This document shows, piece by piece, positions 1 through 7,687 of a DNA stretch of 64,000 nt. The notes beneath the pieces were generated by a model. It saw nothing but the letters and a program-made list of their open reading frames with translations. It did not search any database and had not been told where the DNA came from. The DNA lies in the NCBI RefSeq assembly GCF_001650915.1, contig NZ_LXYO01000036.1, forward strand, positions 90,050 through 154,049. Reading direction: 5' to 3'. The position numbers were made by a program, and so were the translations under genes. This stretch comes from Marinobacter sp. EhC06 (GTDB lineage Bacteria > Pseudomonadota > Gammaproteobacteria > Pseudomonadales > Oleiphilaceae). The first letter of the stretch is position 1; the number at the start of each line of letters is the position of its first letter.

Positions 1-820
1 GCGTCTGGCGGCTCATGTGGCATTGGCGGGCCAGGGTGTCAGCATCAATTTTCTCGGTTGCCATCTGCTTTGAAATCAATCGGCGAATCTTGCGACCGAA
101 AGAGCGCCGGGTCTGCAGCCTTGCCAGGAGCGAGTTGACCTGCTTCAGCACTGCTGAATAGACATAGGGGTTGCGGCGGGGAATCGGATGTCCCAGATGC
201 CGGCTGCTGAATGCCAGGCGGGTAATGCCACAGTCGAATCGGACCGGGCCACCGAGGAGTTTTTCATACTCGTCCGCATACACGGGGGCGGGGTGCGCAA
301 TCTCCACCCATTCCGCCCGGATCCCCGGGTGGATGAAGTGCCGGGTGCGGGTGATGGACGCAGCGAGGGTCCGGTCCATATCCTGCCGGCAGTAGTGTTC
401 GGCCCGGTCCGGCTGCCAGCAAAGGATGGCCTGGTCGGCGGTCTGCTCGAAGCTCAGGAATACCGACTCGTTGATCAGCCGGTGCAGGCGCACATATTGG
501 GTAACCGCCTCGCCCAGCGTATCGCAGTTGAAGAACACGTGCCCGACCAGCCCCATTCGCTCCGGGTCCACGACCTGACCGGCATGCAGCCCGACACCCG
601 GGTCGCCGGTAACAAGCTCGGCGTGCTCCCAGAGCCGGTAATGGGCATCCGCGGGTACGCGACGGTCCGGGTCGGTGAGTTCCGACATTGCCAGCCCGGT
701 CAGCTGCTCAACGCGTGGTGCATTGAGCACGCCCTGGCGCTCAAGGTAGTGGACCAGTGCCAGCGTGCTGGAGGCAGCGACCAGGGGAGCGCTGGTGGAT
801 TCTGGTTGGGCAGATGTCAC
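1..820 (-). CDS. AraC-family transcriptional regulator, 3' end cut by window edge
   Basis: The reverse strand is open from a GTG at 818-820 to the window edge (273 codons), so the C-terminal helix-turn-helix is mostly outside. The visible part resembles the arabinose-binding-like N-terminal domain (PF12625 type) of AraC regulators: an HYRLWEHAE stretch, a GDPGVGLHAG stretch, and the start of the DNA-binding domain at the edge (LARQCHMSRQT). A stop lies in frame upstream and there is no ATG in between, so GTG is the likely start, although the ribosome site is weak. It is divergent from the small peptide gene at 961 and might control it; that is inference. The protein at 11933 has the same architecture. 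The ligand is unknown. Confidence 0.8.
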   Translation of the reverse strand, partial: MTSAQPESTSAPLVAASSTLALVHYLERQGVLNAPRVEQLTGLAMSELTDPDRRVPADAHYRLWEHAELVTGDPGVGLHAGQVVDPERMGLVGHVFFNCDTLGEAVTQYVRLHRLINESVFLSFEQTADQAILCWQPDRAEHYCRQDMDRTLAASITRTRHFIHPGIRAEWVEIAHPAPVYADEYEKLLGGPVRFDCGITRLAFSSRHLGHPIPRRNPYVYSAVLKQVNSLLARLQTRRSFGRKIRRLISKQMATEKIDADTLARQCHMSRQT

Positions 821-960
821 GTTGATAGTTAACGACCTGTCATAATGACTGATACAAAATGTCAAGTGTATGCAACCGCCTGTCAACGGTCACCCGTGGC
901 TTTAACGATAGCATCAGGTTATCAGGTTGAAGCAATGGAAAAGCAATCAGGAGGTGTTTT

Positions 961-1053
961 ATGGAACAGGAAATTTTCGTACCCCATACCGAGCTTGAGC
1001 GTCAAAACGTGATTGAGCTCGCTGAGTACCTGAACAGCATCTTCTATTGCTGA
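961..1053 (+). CDS. Orphan 30-residue peptide, unknown function
   Basis: A 30-codon frame starts at ATG 961 behind a near-perfect ribosome site (AGGAGG, six bases before the ATG). It ends at TGA 1051-1053, followed 30 bases later by a strong terminator. The peptide begins MEQEIFVPHTELERQ, is acidic, has an amphipathic middle (VIELAEYLNSIF) and ends in Tyr-Cys. It has no signal peptide or membrane segment and resembles no family I know. Strong translation signals plus a private terminator argue for a real single-gene unit rather than chance. The neighbours are a divergent AraC regulator and a downstream esterase. It could also be a regulatory RNA that carries a short frame. Confidence 0.6.
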   Translation: MEQEIFVPHTELERQNVIELAEYLNSIFYC

Positions 1054-1083
1054 TTTCTCAGGCGTAACGTCTATGACCTTCAT

Positions 1084-1106
1084 GCCGGGCTCTGCCCGGC
1101 TTTTTT
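1084..1106 (+). terminator. Rho-independent terminator after the peptide gene
   Basis: A perfect 7-bp stem (GCCGGGC / GCCCGGC) with a 3-base loop is followed by six T. It isolates the 961-1053 unit from the esterase gene. Confidence 0.9.
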
Positions 1107-1208
1107 CGTCCCTGGAAAATGACCGTAAATCCCGGCACTTGCTCGCAAGACTGGCAGTGGTAATGTATCCGGTTCGAGAACGCAGACCAATCCGGAGACT
1201 GACTGCCC

Positions 1209-2006
1209 ATGACTGTTGCGCTGAATCACCGCATTACCGGCGAAGGCCCGCCCCTGATCCTGTTGCACGGGCTGTTCGGATCCCTCGACAACCTCGGTGG
1301 CATCGCCCGCCGTCTGGAAGACCAATGGCAGATCCATGCGCTCGACGAGCGTAACCACGGTAGCTCACCGCACATCGACACCATGGATTATCCAGCAATG
1401 GCCCGGGATGTGCTCGCCTACATGGATGCACAGGGCCTGGACAAGGTCAGTCTGCTGGGCCACTCCATGGGCGGCAAGGTGGCGATGCAGGTCGCCCTGC
1501 AGGCCCCGGAGCGCGTAGATAAACTGATCGTGGCCGATATCGCGCCGGTTTCCTACAAGCCCCGGCACGATGCCATTCTGGAAGGATTGACCAGCATGGA
1601 TCTGACCGGTGTGCGCTCCCGCCAGGACGCGGACAGACTCATGGCCGATTTTGTCGAAGAGCCGGGTGTGCGCCAGTTTCTTCTGAAGAACCTGGAGCGC
1701 ATTCCCCGGGAAGAGCAGCAGGAGGGCGGCCCCATGTTTCGCTGGCGGCTCAATCTGCCGGTTATCGATGCCTGCTATGAAAATCTGGCCAAAGCGCCTG
1801 AGGGCGATGGCCCGTTTGATGGACCCGTGCTGTTTCTCAAGGGCGCGGATTCGGCCTACATCCAGGAGAAACACCGGGATGATATTCAGCGACTGTTTCC
1901 CCGGGCGCAGTTGCGTATTATCCAGGGTACCGGCCACTGGCTGCACGCCGAAAAGGCCGATTCCTTTGCCGCCCTCTGCCGCCGTTTCCTCGGTGCCGGT
2001 GACTGA
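1209..2006 (+). CDS. Alpha/beta-fold hydrolase, YbfF-type esterase
   Basis: The 265-residue protein is a full-length alpha/beta hydrolase close to the E. coli esterase YbfF. It has the oxyanion-hole HG at residues 20-21, the nucleophile elbow GHSMGG with Ser86, and the catalytic His in GTGHWLHAEK near residue 245. YbfF hydrolyses short-chain acyl esters and thioesters in the cytoplasm; the physiological substrate here is not visible. ATG 1209 was chosen because the homologous region begins at once (VALNHRITGEGPPLILLHG). A separate transcription unit is likely, since a terminator precedes it and about 100 bases follow before the next gene. Confidence 0.9.
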   Translation: MTVALNHRITGEGPPLILLHGLFGSLDNLGGIARRLEDQWQIHALDERNHGSSPHIDTMDYPAMARDVLAYMDAQGLDKVSLLGHSMGGKVAMQVALQAPERVDKLIVADIAPVSYKPRHDAILEGLTSMDLTGVRSRQDADRLMADFVEEPGVRQFLLKNLERIPREEQQEGGPMFRWRLNLPVIDACYENLAKAPEGDGPFDGPVLFLKGADSAYIQEKHRDDIQRLFPRAQLRIIQGTGHWLHAEKADSFAALCRRFLGAGD

Positions 2007-2107
2007 CCGGGTTGTGTGTCGGGTATTTTCCTGCCCACCGGCCGGTCTGCTAAGGTAACCCAATCGCTGACACATGGAATTGACATAACAACAGGCGGGC
2101 AGAGTGT

Positions 2108-3190
2108 ATGAAATGGATGGTGGGGTTGCTGGTTGTTTTCCTGCTACTTGGCAGCTTCCTGCTGACACCGTCGCCTGTTGACAGCAAAGCCTGGAATCCG
2201 CCCTCGCCGCCGCCCCTTACCGGGCCTATTGCGCCGAACGAACGACTGAGACTCGCGGACCTTCTGGCCAGGGGCCAGGTGTATGGTCCCGAGGATACGG
2301 CCGTCAGCGAGGACGGCGTGCTCTATACCGGCACCCAGGATGGCTACATTGTGCGGGTGTTCCCGGATGGTCGGGTTGAGAACTGGTTGTCTACCGACGG
2401 CCGGCCCCTGGGGATGGTTTTTGACAGACAGGGGAACCTGATCGTCGCCGATGCCTGGCGAGGCCTGCTGTCCATAAGCCCCGATGGCAAGATTACCGTG
2501 CTGGCCCGGGAAGCTGAGGGTACCCTGTTCCGGTTCACCGATGATGTTGATATTGCCGATGACGGGCGAATTTACTTCACCGATGCCAGCTCGAAATTCC
2601 GTCAGCCGGAGTACCTGCTGGATCTTCTGGAAATGCGCCCCCACGGTCGGTTGCTGCGCTACTCGCCGAAAACCGGCAAGGCCGAAGTCCTCCTGGGCAA
2701 CCTGCATTTTGCCAATGGCGTTGCGGTATCTCCGGAGGGTGACTACGTGCTGGTTAACGAAACCTGGAAATACCGCATCCTCAGATACTGGATTCACGGG
2801 CCCAGAGCCGGGCAGGCAGAAGTGTTTGCCGACAATCTTCCAGGTTTTCCAGACAACCTGGCGGTGGATGAGCAGGGCCGCTACTGGGTAGCGTTTCCAA
2901 CCTTGCGGAACCAGAAAGTTGACGCCATGCACCCGAGGCCCTGGCTCAAGGATCTGGTGGCCAAGCTCCCGGACAGCCTGAAGCCCGCGCCACAGGAATA
3001 TGGTCTGGTGATCGCCTTCGATCGGGATGGCGACGTTATTACCAGTCTCCACGACACCCGGGGAACCCATCTTCAGGAAATTACCTCGGTCAATCCCCAC
3101 GGTGGCAACCTGTACTTTGGTTCACTTCACAATGATCGTATTGGTCGGCTACCGTTGCAGGCCATTCCCGGTCTCGGAGAGAGCAACTGA
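2108..3190 (+). CDS. Strictosidine synthase / SMP-30-like beta-propeller protein
   Basis: The 360-residue protein has an N-terminal hydrophobic segment (residues 2-20, a signal peptide or anchor) and then repeated propeller blades such as GPEDTAVSEDGVLYTGT, GNLIVADAWRGL and ANGVAVSPEGDYVLVNETW. The last is the conserved core of the strictosidine-synthase-like family (PF03088). Bacterial members are thought to be extracytoplasmic lactonases or esterases, but the substrate is unknown. Its stop codon overlaps the start of the thioesterase gene (TGATG), so the two are translationally coupled and may act on related acyl or lactone compounds; that link is inference. Confidence 0.85.
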   Translation: MKWMVGLLVVFLLLGSFLLTPSPVDSKAWNPPSPPPLTGPIAPNERLRLADLLARGQVYGPEDTAVSEDGVLYTGTQDGYIVRVFPDGRVENWLSTDGRPLGMVFDRQGNLIVADAWRGLLSISPDGKITVLAREAEGTLFRFTDDVDIADDGRIYFTDASSKFRQPEYLLDLLEMRPHGRLLRYSPKTGKAEVLLGNLHFANGVAVSPEGDYVLVNETWKYRILRYWIHGPRAGQAEVFADNLPGFPDNLAVDEQGRYWVAFPTLRNQKVDAMHPRPWLKDLVAKLPDSLKPAPQEYGLVIAFDRDGDVITSLHDTRGTHLQEITSVNPHGGNLYFGSLHNDRIGRLPLQAIPGLGESN

Positions 3191-3651
3191 TGCAGCACCA
3201 AGACATTGCCTGGGATCTTCCGGCGCCCTTCACCATTGATATAACGGTTCAGGCCGAGGATACCGACCGGCTCGGACATGCCAATAATGTTGTCTATGTG
3301 CGCTGGCTGGAGGATGTCAGCTGGGCTCACATTGAAAGTCTGGGTATGAGCTGGTCGCTGCACGAGAAAACCGGAAAGGCGATGGCCATTACCCGCACGG
3401 AAATTGACTACCTGGCCTCGGCGAACACGGGGGATCAGCTGGTGTTAGGAACCTGGCTGACCGACTACGACGGTCGTTTCCGGTCTGCCCGGCAGTTCCA
3501 GCTGGTGCGTCCTTCTGATGGCAAAACCCTGGTCAGGGCGGTCTCCACTCACGCCTGTGTTGATATGAAAAGCCAGCGGCCCGCCCGTGCTCCGAAAGAA
3601 TTTGCCGAGATTCTCGGTTCTGCTGTTGTGGCCGGAGGTAAGGGGCTCTAG
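3190..3651 (+). CDS. Acyl-CoA thioesterase, hot-dog fold (4HBT/YbgC type)
   Basis: This 153-residue single hot-dog domain protein carries the 4HBT signature DTDRLGHANNVVYVRWLE (residues 21-38), where the Asp and the GHxNNxxY block form the active site. Family members hydrolyse acyl-CoA or acyl-ACP in the cytoplasm; the chain length cannot be told from sequence. The ATG overlaps the stop of the preceding propeller gene by one base, so it is the second gene of a two-gene unit. Confidence 0.88.
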   Translation: MQHQDIAWDLPAPFTIDITVQAEDTDRLGHANNVVYVRWLEDVSWAHIESLGMSWSLHEKTGKAMAITRTEIDYLASANTGDQLVLGTWLTDYDGRFRSARQFQLVRPSDGKTLVRAVSTHACVDMKSQRPARAPKEFAEILGSAVVAGGKGL

Positions 3652-3732
3652 GTCCCCCGAGCTCTTTTGTGCTTTACTTCAGCTAGTCTTGTTCAAAGCC
3701 AATCCCGTTTAACCTGTTGTCCGGAGATCCCC

Positions 3733-4716
3733 ATGGAAAAAACTGCTGATCAGAATGCTGAAGCCACGATGCACCATGTGATCTACGATCGATTTGGTGA
3801 GCGTGATGTGCTGCAGGTGGTCGAGGCTGACGTGCCGGTTCCCGGCGATGATCAGGTGCTGGTCAGGGTGCACGGGGCAGGGCTTAACCCCATCGACTGG
3901 AAAACCCGCAAGGGGTTGGGGTTCGCGGCCCGGCAGATCGAGAATTCCTTGCCCTGGACGCCAGGTTACGATGTGGCCGGCGAGGTCGTTGGAGTTGGTG
4001 CCAACGTTACCACCCTGGCGCCCGGCGACCGGGTTATGGGGATGGTCGGATTTCCGGCCGGCGGGGGCGGTTATGCCCAGTATGCCCTGGCGGCGGCTGA
4101 TGAGCTGGCCATTGTGCCGGAAGAGCTGGACCTGGTGTCTGCGGGTGCTTTGCCCCTGGCGGCGCTGACCGCCTGGCAGGCACTGTTTGAAATGGCGAAG
4201 CTGGAGTCCGGGCAGAAAATCCTGATTCATGCCGGCGCCGGTGGTGTCGGGCATTTCGCGGTTCAATTTGCACTGGAGCGCGGTGCCCATGTCATTGCCA
4301 CGGCTTCGGCCGGGAACCGGGATTTTCTGGCGGAACTCGGGGTGCACGAAGTGATTGACTACCGCACTACCGATATCGGCGAAGAATGCTATGGCCTGGA
4401 CGTGGTGCTGGATCTGGTCGGCGGCGATACTGGCAAACGCTCGCTGCACACCCTTGGCGAGCAGGGTGTCCTTGTCACCATCCCCACCGTTACTGCCGAT
4501 GAAATCATCAGCGCGGCCGAGGAAATGGGATTACGCGCTCACGGCATGACCGTCCGCCCCGACGTCTTTCACCTGGATGAGATTGCCGAGCTGATTGAGG
4601 ACGGCGACGTCAAGGTGCACATTGAGAAGGCCTTTCCGCTGGCGGATGTAGCGCAGGCCCACGAACTCCTTGAGGGTGGGCATGTGCGCGGCAAGCTGGT
4701 TCTAGATTGTCGATGA
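3733..4716 (+). CDS. NADPH-dependent quinone reductase-like oxidoreductase, zinc-free MDR family
   Basis: The 327-residue medium-chain dehydrogenase/reductase has an N-terminal GroES-like domain (VRVHGAGLNPIDWKTR, PGYDVAGEV) and a Rossmann domain with the nucleotide motif HAGAGGVGHFAVQFA. The Cys/His ligands of the zinc alcohol dehydrogenases are absent, so it belongs with quinone or enoyl reductases. ATG 3733 was chosen for the GGAG six bases upstream; the frame stays open further upstream to a TTG with no convincing start. Its last 15 bases overlap the end of the convergent antiporter gene. The substrate is unknown. Confidence 0.88.
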   Translation: MEKTADQNAEATMHHVIYDRFGERDVLQVVEADVPVPGDDQVLVRVHGAGLNPIDWKTRKGLGFAARQIENSLPWTPGYDVAGEVVGVGANVTTLAPGDRVMGMVGFPAGGGGYAQYALAAADELAIVPEELDLVSAGALPLAALTAWQALFEMAKLESGQKILIHAGAGGVGHFAVQFALERGAHVIATASAGNRDFLAELGVHEVIDYRTTDIGEECYGLDVVLDLVGGDTGKRSLHTLGEQGVLVTIPTVTADEIISAAEEMGLRAHGMTVRPDVFHLDEIAELIEDGDVKVHIEKAFPLADVAQAHELLEGGHVRGKLVLDCR

Positions 4717-6600
4717 AGGGTTTTCGTCAGCTGCCGTATCCTGACCTGCCGAGGGCTCTTCCCCGCGGGCTGAAGGCTCTTCCCCCTCTTTCTCCTTACG
4801 TTCCTTTCTGGCCTGGGGTGGCACCAGGCTGATCAGGATCCAGTCGTCTTCCGGTTTCAGGTCTTTCATGCTGCAAACCGGAGCGACATGCTCTTTGCTG
4901 TCGAACGTGAACAGCACCAGAGCCTGGTTCTGGTATTTGTTCAGGAACTCCTCGTAACCAAATTCCTCGCTCAACTGAGTGGTCTTCACCGTATAGCCCT
5001 GGCTGACCAGGCTGGCCAGTTTGGCGTAGCTGACGCCGTCGAACAGGCCCCGGGTCATCTGGATTTTTTCGGCCGTCTGGTGCCGGGCCTTCTGGTCCTG
5101 GTCACCCTCTGCCAGGCTGAACACGCACTTGTTTCCAAACCAGTCCAGGAAGTGGTACGTGGCGAGGGAATTCATGTGCTTGTATGGAGATATGACCAGC
5201 AGCTTGCCGATGCCTGTCAGGTCGAGATGGGTGGACGCATGTTCTGATACGGGGTTGCCAAAGTAGACCTGCAGGTTTTCCATGCGCGCCTGTCGCACGT
5301 TTTCCCAGTTGGTATCGGCCAGGGTCACCGGTACCTCATACTTCCTCAGGGCTTTACCGATCATCCGGGCCACCGGGTTGGCGCCCAGGATCAGGAAGCC
5401 GTATTCCGCCGGTTCCGCGACCTTCAGCAGGCGGGCGACCGGCCGGGCGGTCAGGCTTTGCAGGGTAACGGTGGCGATAATCAGCATGAATACCAGGGGC
5501 ACCAGGGCGCCGGCACTTTCATAGCCAAGCTTTTGCAACTGGAAGGCGAACAGCGCTGACACTGCCGCAGCAACGATGCCCCGGGGGGCAATCCAGCTCA
5601 GGAAGAGTTTTTCCCGCCAGTTCAGGCTTGTACCGATGGCGGACAGGAAAATACTCAGCGGCCGGGCTACCAGCATCAACAGGGCCAACACAGCCACCAG
5701 GCCCCAGCCCAATTCGGCGATCGCAGCAAACTCAACCCGTGCTGCCAGGATGATGAACAGGGCGGAAATCAGCAGAACGCTCAGGGATTCCTTGAACTCC
5801 AGAATGCTCTCGATGGGTACCTGCTTCATGTTTGCCATCCAGATACCCATGACGGTCACGGTCAGCAGGCCTGACTCATGGGCCAGTTCGTTGGAGATGG
5901 CGTACACGCCAAGCATGAAGGTCAGTGTGCCGGCATTATGCAGGTACTGGGGAATCCAGTGCTTGCGCAATACGATGCCATTGAGATAGCCGGCAACGGC
6001 ACCGATCACGAAACCCACCGCCAGGGTCTTGCCGAAGATGTAGAGCGAGTGGCCAAACACGTTGCCCTGCCCCCAGGAGACAATCCCCTCGAACACCAGA
6101 ACCGCCAGCAAGGCTCCGACAGGGTCAATGATGATGCCTTCCCAGCGCAGGATGTTGGCCAGCTTCGAGTCCGGTCGCACGGAGCGCAGCAGCGGTGCAA
6201 TTACTGTCGGGCCGGTGACGATGGAAATGGCGCCGAACAACAGGGCGACAGCCCAGGAGACATCCAGAAGCCATCGCGCTGCCAGAGTGCCAATGATGCA
6301 GGTGACAATGGAACCGACAGGAATCAGGTTGCGGACCATCTTGCCGTGGCCGCGGATTTCCGCGTAACGCAGGGTCAGGCTGCCTTCAAACAGGATGATG
6401 GCGACGGCCAGGGAGATAACCGGGAACAGCAGGTCGCCAAACACCGCTTCCGGAGCCAGAAAGCCCAGGACAGGCCCGGCAGCAATGCCGCCGGCCAGCA
6501 GGAACAGGATCGCAGGCATGCGAACCCGCCAGGCAAGCCACTGACAGAACAGTGAGAGAACGCCAATGCTGGCAAGAAGCAGGACAGTGCTGACAGGCAT
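4702..6600 (-). CDS. Sodium/proton antiporter, CPA1 type with TrkA-N-like domain
   Basis: The 632-residue inner membrane protein has about 12 hydrophobic segments in residues 1-400, with the CPA core around GAISIVTGPTVIAPLLR and the ion-site region EGIIIDPVGALLA. A cytoplasmic nucleotide-binding-like region follows (YGFLILGANPVARMIGKAL, about residue 400 on), then a charged tail with two GEEPSA units. Family members exchange Na+ or K+ for H+ to control pH and salt, which fits a marine organism. Its 3' end overlaps the convergent oxidoreductase gene by 15 bases. Confidence 0.9.
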   Translation of the reverse strand: MPVSTVLLLASIGVLSLFCQWLAWRVRMPAILFLLAGGIAAGPVLGFLAPEAVFGDLLFPVISLAVAIILFEGSLTLRYAEIRGHGKMVRNLIPVGSIVTCIIGTLAARWLLDVSWAVALLFGAISIVTGPTVIAPLLRSVRPDSKLANILRWEGIIIDPVGALLAVLVFEGIVSWGQGNVFGHSLYIFGKTLAVGFVIGAVAGYLNGIVLRKHWIPQYLHNAGTLTFMLGVYAISNELAHESGLLTVTVMGIWMANMKQVPIESILEFKESLSVLLISALFIILAARVEFAAIAELGWGLVAVLALLMLVARPLSIFLSAIGTSLNWREKLFLSWIAPRGIVAAAVSALFAFQLQKLGYESAGALVPLVFMLIIATVTLQSLTARPVARLLKVAEPAEYGFLILGANPVARMIGKALRKYEVPVTLADTNWENVRQARMENLQVYFGNPVSEHASTHLDLTGIGKLLVISPYKHMNSLATYHFLDWFGNKCVFSLAEGDQDQKARHQTAEKIQMTRGLFDGVSYAKLASLVSQGYTVKTTQLSEEFGYEEFLNKYQNQALVLFTFDSKEHVAPVCSMKDLKPEDDWILISLVPPQARKERKEKEGEEPSARGEEPSAGQDTAADENPSSTI

Positions 6601-6621
6601 AATGGTTTCAGGTCCGTTGAT

Positions 6622-7413
6622 CTATTGGTTGGCGCGCCGGGCAATCCGGTTCAGAAGTCGGGAGGCCGCAAAAAAACCGAAGCTGGCGGTCACCGGGCTG
6701 GCGGCGCCAAAGCCAGAGGCGCAATCCAGTCTAACCGGGCCGTCGGTAGCCGGTTTCTGCAGGCAGACTTCGCCGTCTCCGGCAGGATACGTCAGCTGCT
6801 CCAGGGAGTATACGGCCTCAATGCCAAAGCGACGCTTGGGGTTCCGGGAAAAGCCGTATTCCCGGCGCAGCAGATTACGTACCTTGGCCAGAAGCGGGTC
6901 CTGGGTGGTTTTGCTGAGGTCGGCCACCTGAATCTGGGTGGGGTCGATCTGTCCGCCGGCGCCGCCGGCACACACCAACGGAATTTTCCGGCGCTGGCAA
7001 TGGGCGATCAGGGCGGCCTTGGCTTTGACGCTGTCGATGGCGTCGATCACCCCGGTCATTTCCCCGGTAATCAGCTCGCTGACATTCTTGGTGGTCAGGA
7101 AGCCGAAATGCACCCGAATGTCTGCCTCCGGATTAATCGACCGCAACCGGTCTGCCATGGCATCGGTTTTTGTGCGCCCGTACTGGCCTTCCAGGGCGTG
7201 GAGCTGGCGGTTGGTATTGGATACACAGACATCGTCCATGTCGATCAGGGTAATGCTGCCAATACCGCTTCTGGCCAGGGCCTCAGCGGCCCAGGATCCG
7301 ACGCCACCAAGCCCGACCACGGCCACATTGGCGTGACGAAAGGCTTCCAGGGCACGGCGCCCGTAGAGTCGTTCGATGCCGCCAAAGCGGAAAGCGTAAT
7401 CGTCGACGTTCAT
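6622..7413 (-). CDS. tcdA: tRNA threonylcarbamoyladenosine dehydratase
   Basis: This 263-residue E1-like ThiF-fold enzyme has the ATP-binding glycine loop VGLGGVGSWAAEAL (residues 33-46) and the SNTNRQLHALEGQYGRTK block. TcdA uses ATP to cyclise t6A at position 37 of ANN-decoding tRNAs to ct6A. Length matches the E. coli enzyme (also called CsdL/YgdL). A VCAGGAGG segment lies near residue 150. It lies 21 bases upstream of the antiporter gene on the same strand, so the two may be co-transcribed although no functional link is known. Confidence 0.93.
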   Translation of the reverse strand: MNVDDYAFRFGGIERLYGRRALEAFRHANVAVVGLGGVGSWAAEALARSGIGSITLIDMDDVCVSNTNRQLHALEGQYGRTKTDAMADRLRSINPEADIRVHFGFLTTKNVSELITGEMTGVIDAIDSVKAKAALIAHCQRRKIPLVCAGGAGGQIDPTQIQVADLSKTTQDPLLAKVRNLLRREYGFSRNPKRRFGIEAVYSLEQLTYPAGDGEVCLQKPATDGPVRLDCASGFGAASPVTASFGFFAASRLLNRIARRANQ

Positions 7414-7502
7414 GGTGTCCCCGTGTTGGTCCGTTCAAAAGCCGGACAAAATCAAAGAACGCAATTGTAACCCAGTGACCGCACAGACAAAAAAATGACC
7501 AT

Positions 7503-7531
7503 AAAAAAAGCCACGCAGAGCGTGGCTTTCA
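7503..7531 (-). terminator. Minus-strand terminator between acyl-CoA dehydrogenase and tcdA
   Basis: A stem AAAGCCACGC / GCGTGGCTTT with a 2-4 base loop is followed on the minus strand by a run of T (A-run 7503-7509). It is about 155 bases past the acyl-CoA dehydrogenase stop and could serve that gene or a small RNA in between. Confidence 0.85.
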
Positions 7532-7588
7532 AAAGTACCCAGTCCGACGGGGAGCTGGGCAGGACTAGTTCAGAGACACTAATCAACG
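7503..7588 (-). ncRNA. Candidate small RNA, possibly iron-regulated
   Basis: There is no plausible gene between 7413 and 7688. On the minus strand a GATAAT -10 box (7594-7599), a weak -35 (TTCAGG, 7617-7622, 17-base spacer) and a Fur-box-like sequence lead into about 85 bases ending at the strong terminator. The inferred RNA has a hairpin CCCAG...CTGGG with a C-rich loop (CTCCCCG) that could pair with Shine-Dalgarno sequences. This resembles the layout of RyhB/PrrF RNAs, but I see no sequence match to them. Read-through from the upstream gene is the alternative. Confidence 0.35.
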
Positions 7589-7599
7589 TGATCATTATC
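7581..7599 (-). promoter_or_regulatory. Fur-box-like operator over a -10 box
   Basis: The minus strand reads GATAATGATCACGTTGATT, which matches the 19-base Fur consensus at 13 positions including the whole first nonamer. It overlaps the putative -10 GATAAT, where Fur would block polymerase. Iron control is inferred. Confidence 0.4.
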
Positions 7600-7687
7600 A
7601 ATTTCCAGACCATCACCCTGAAGGTCACAAGCTGTCATTGTTCGGTCATTTCCGGCCACAACCACGAGGCTCCGGCCGGAGTCCGGA

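Noticed and set aside
188..832. Plus-strand frame of 214 codons
   Set aside because: Antisense to the AraC-type regulator, which has recognisable domain sequence.
2081..2107. AACAACA before the propeller gene as a Crc/Hfq site
   Set aside because: It does not complete AANAANAA, so the match is too weak.
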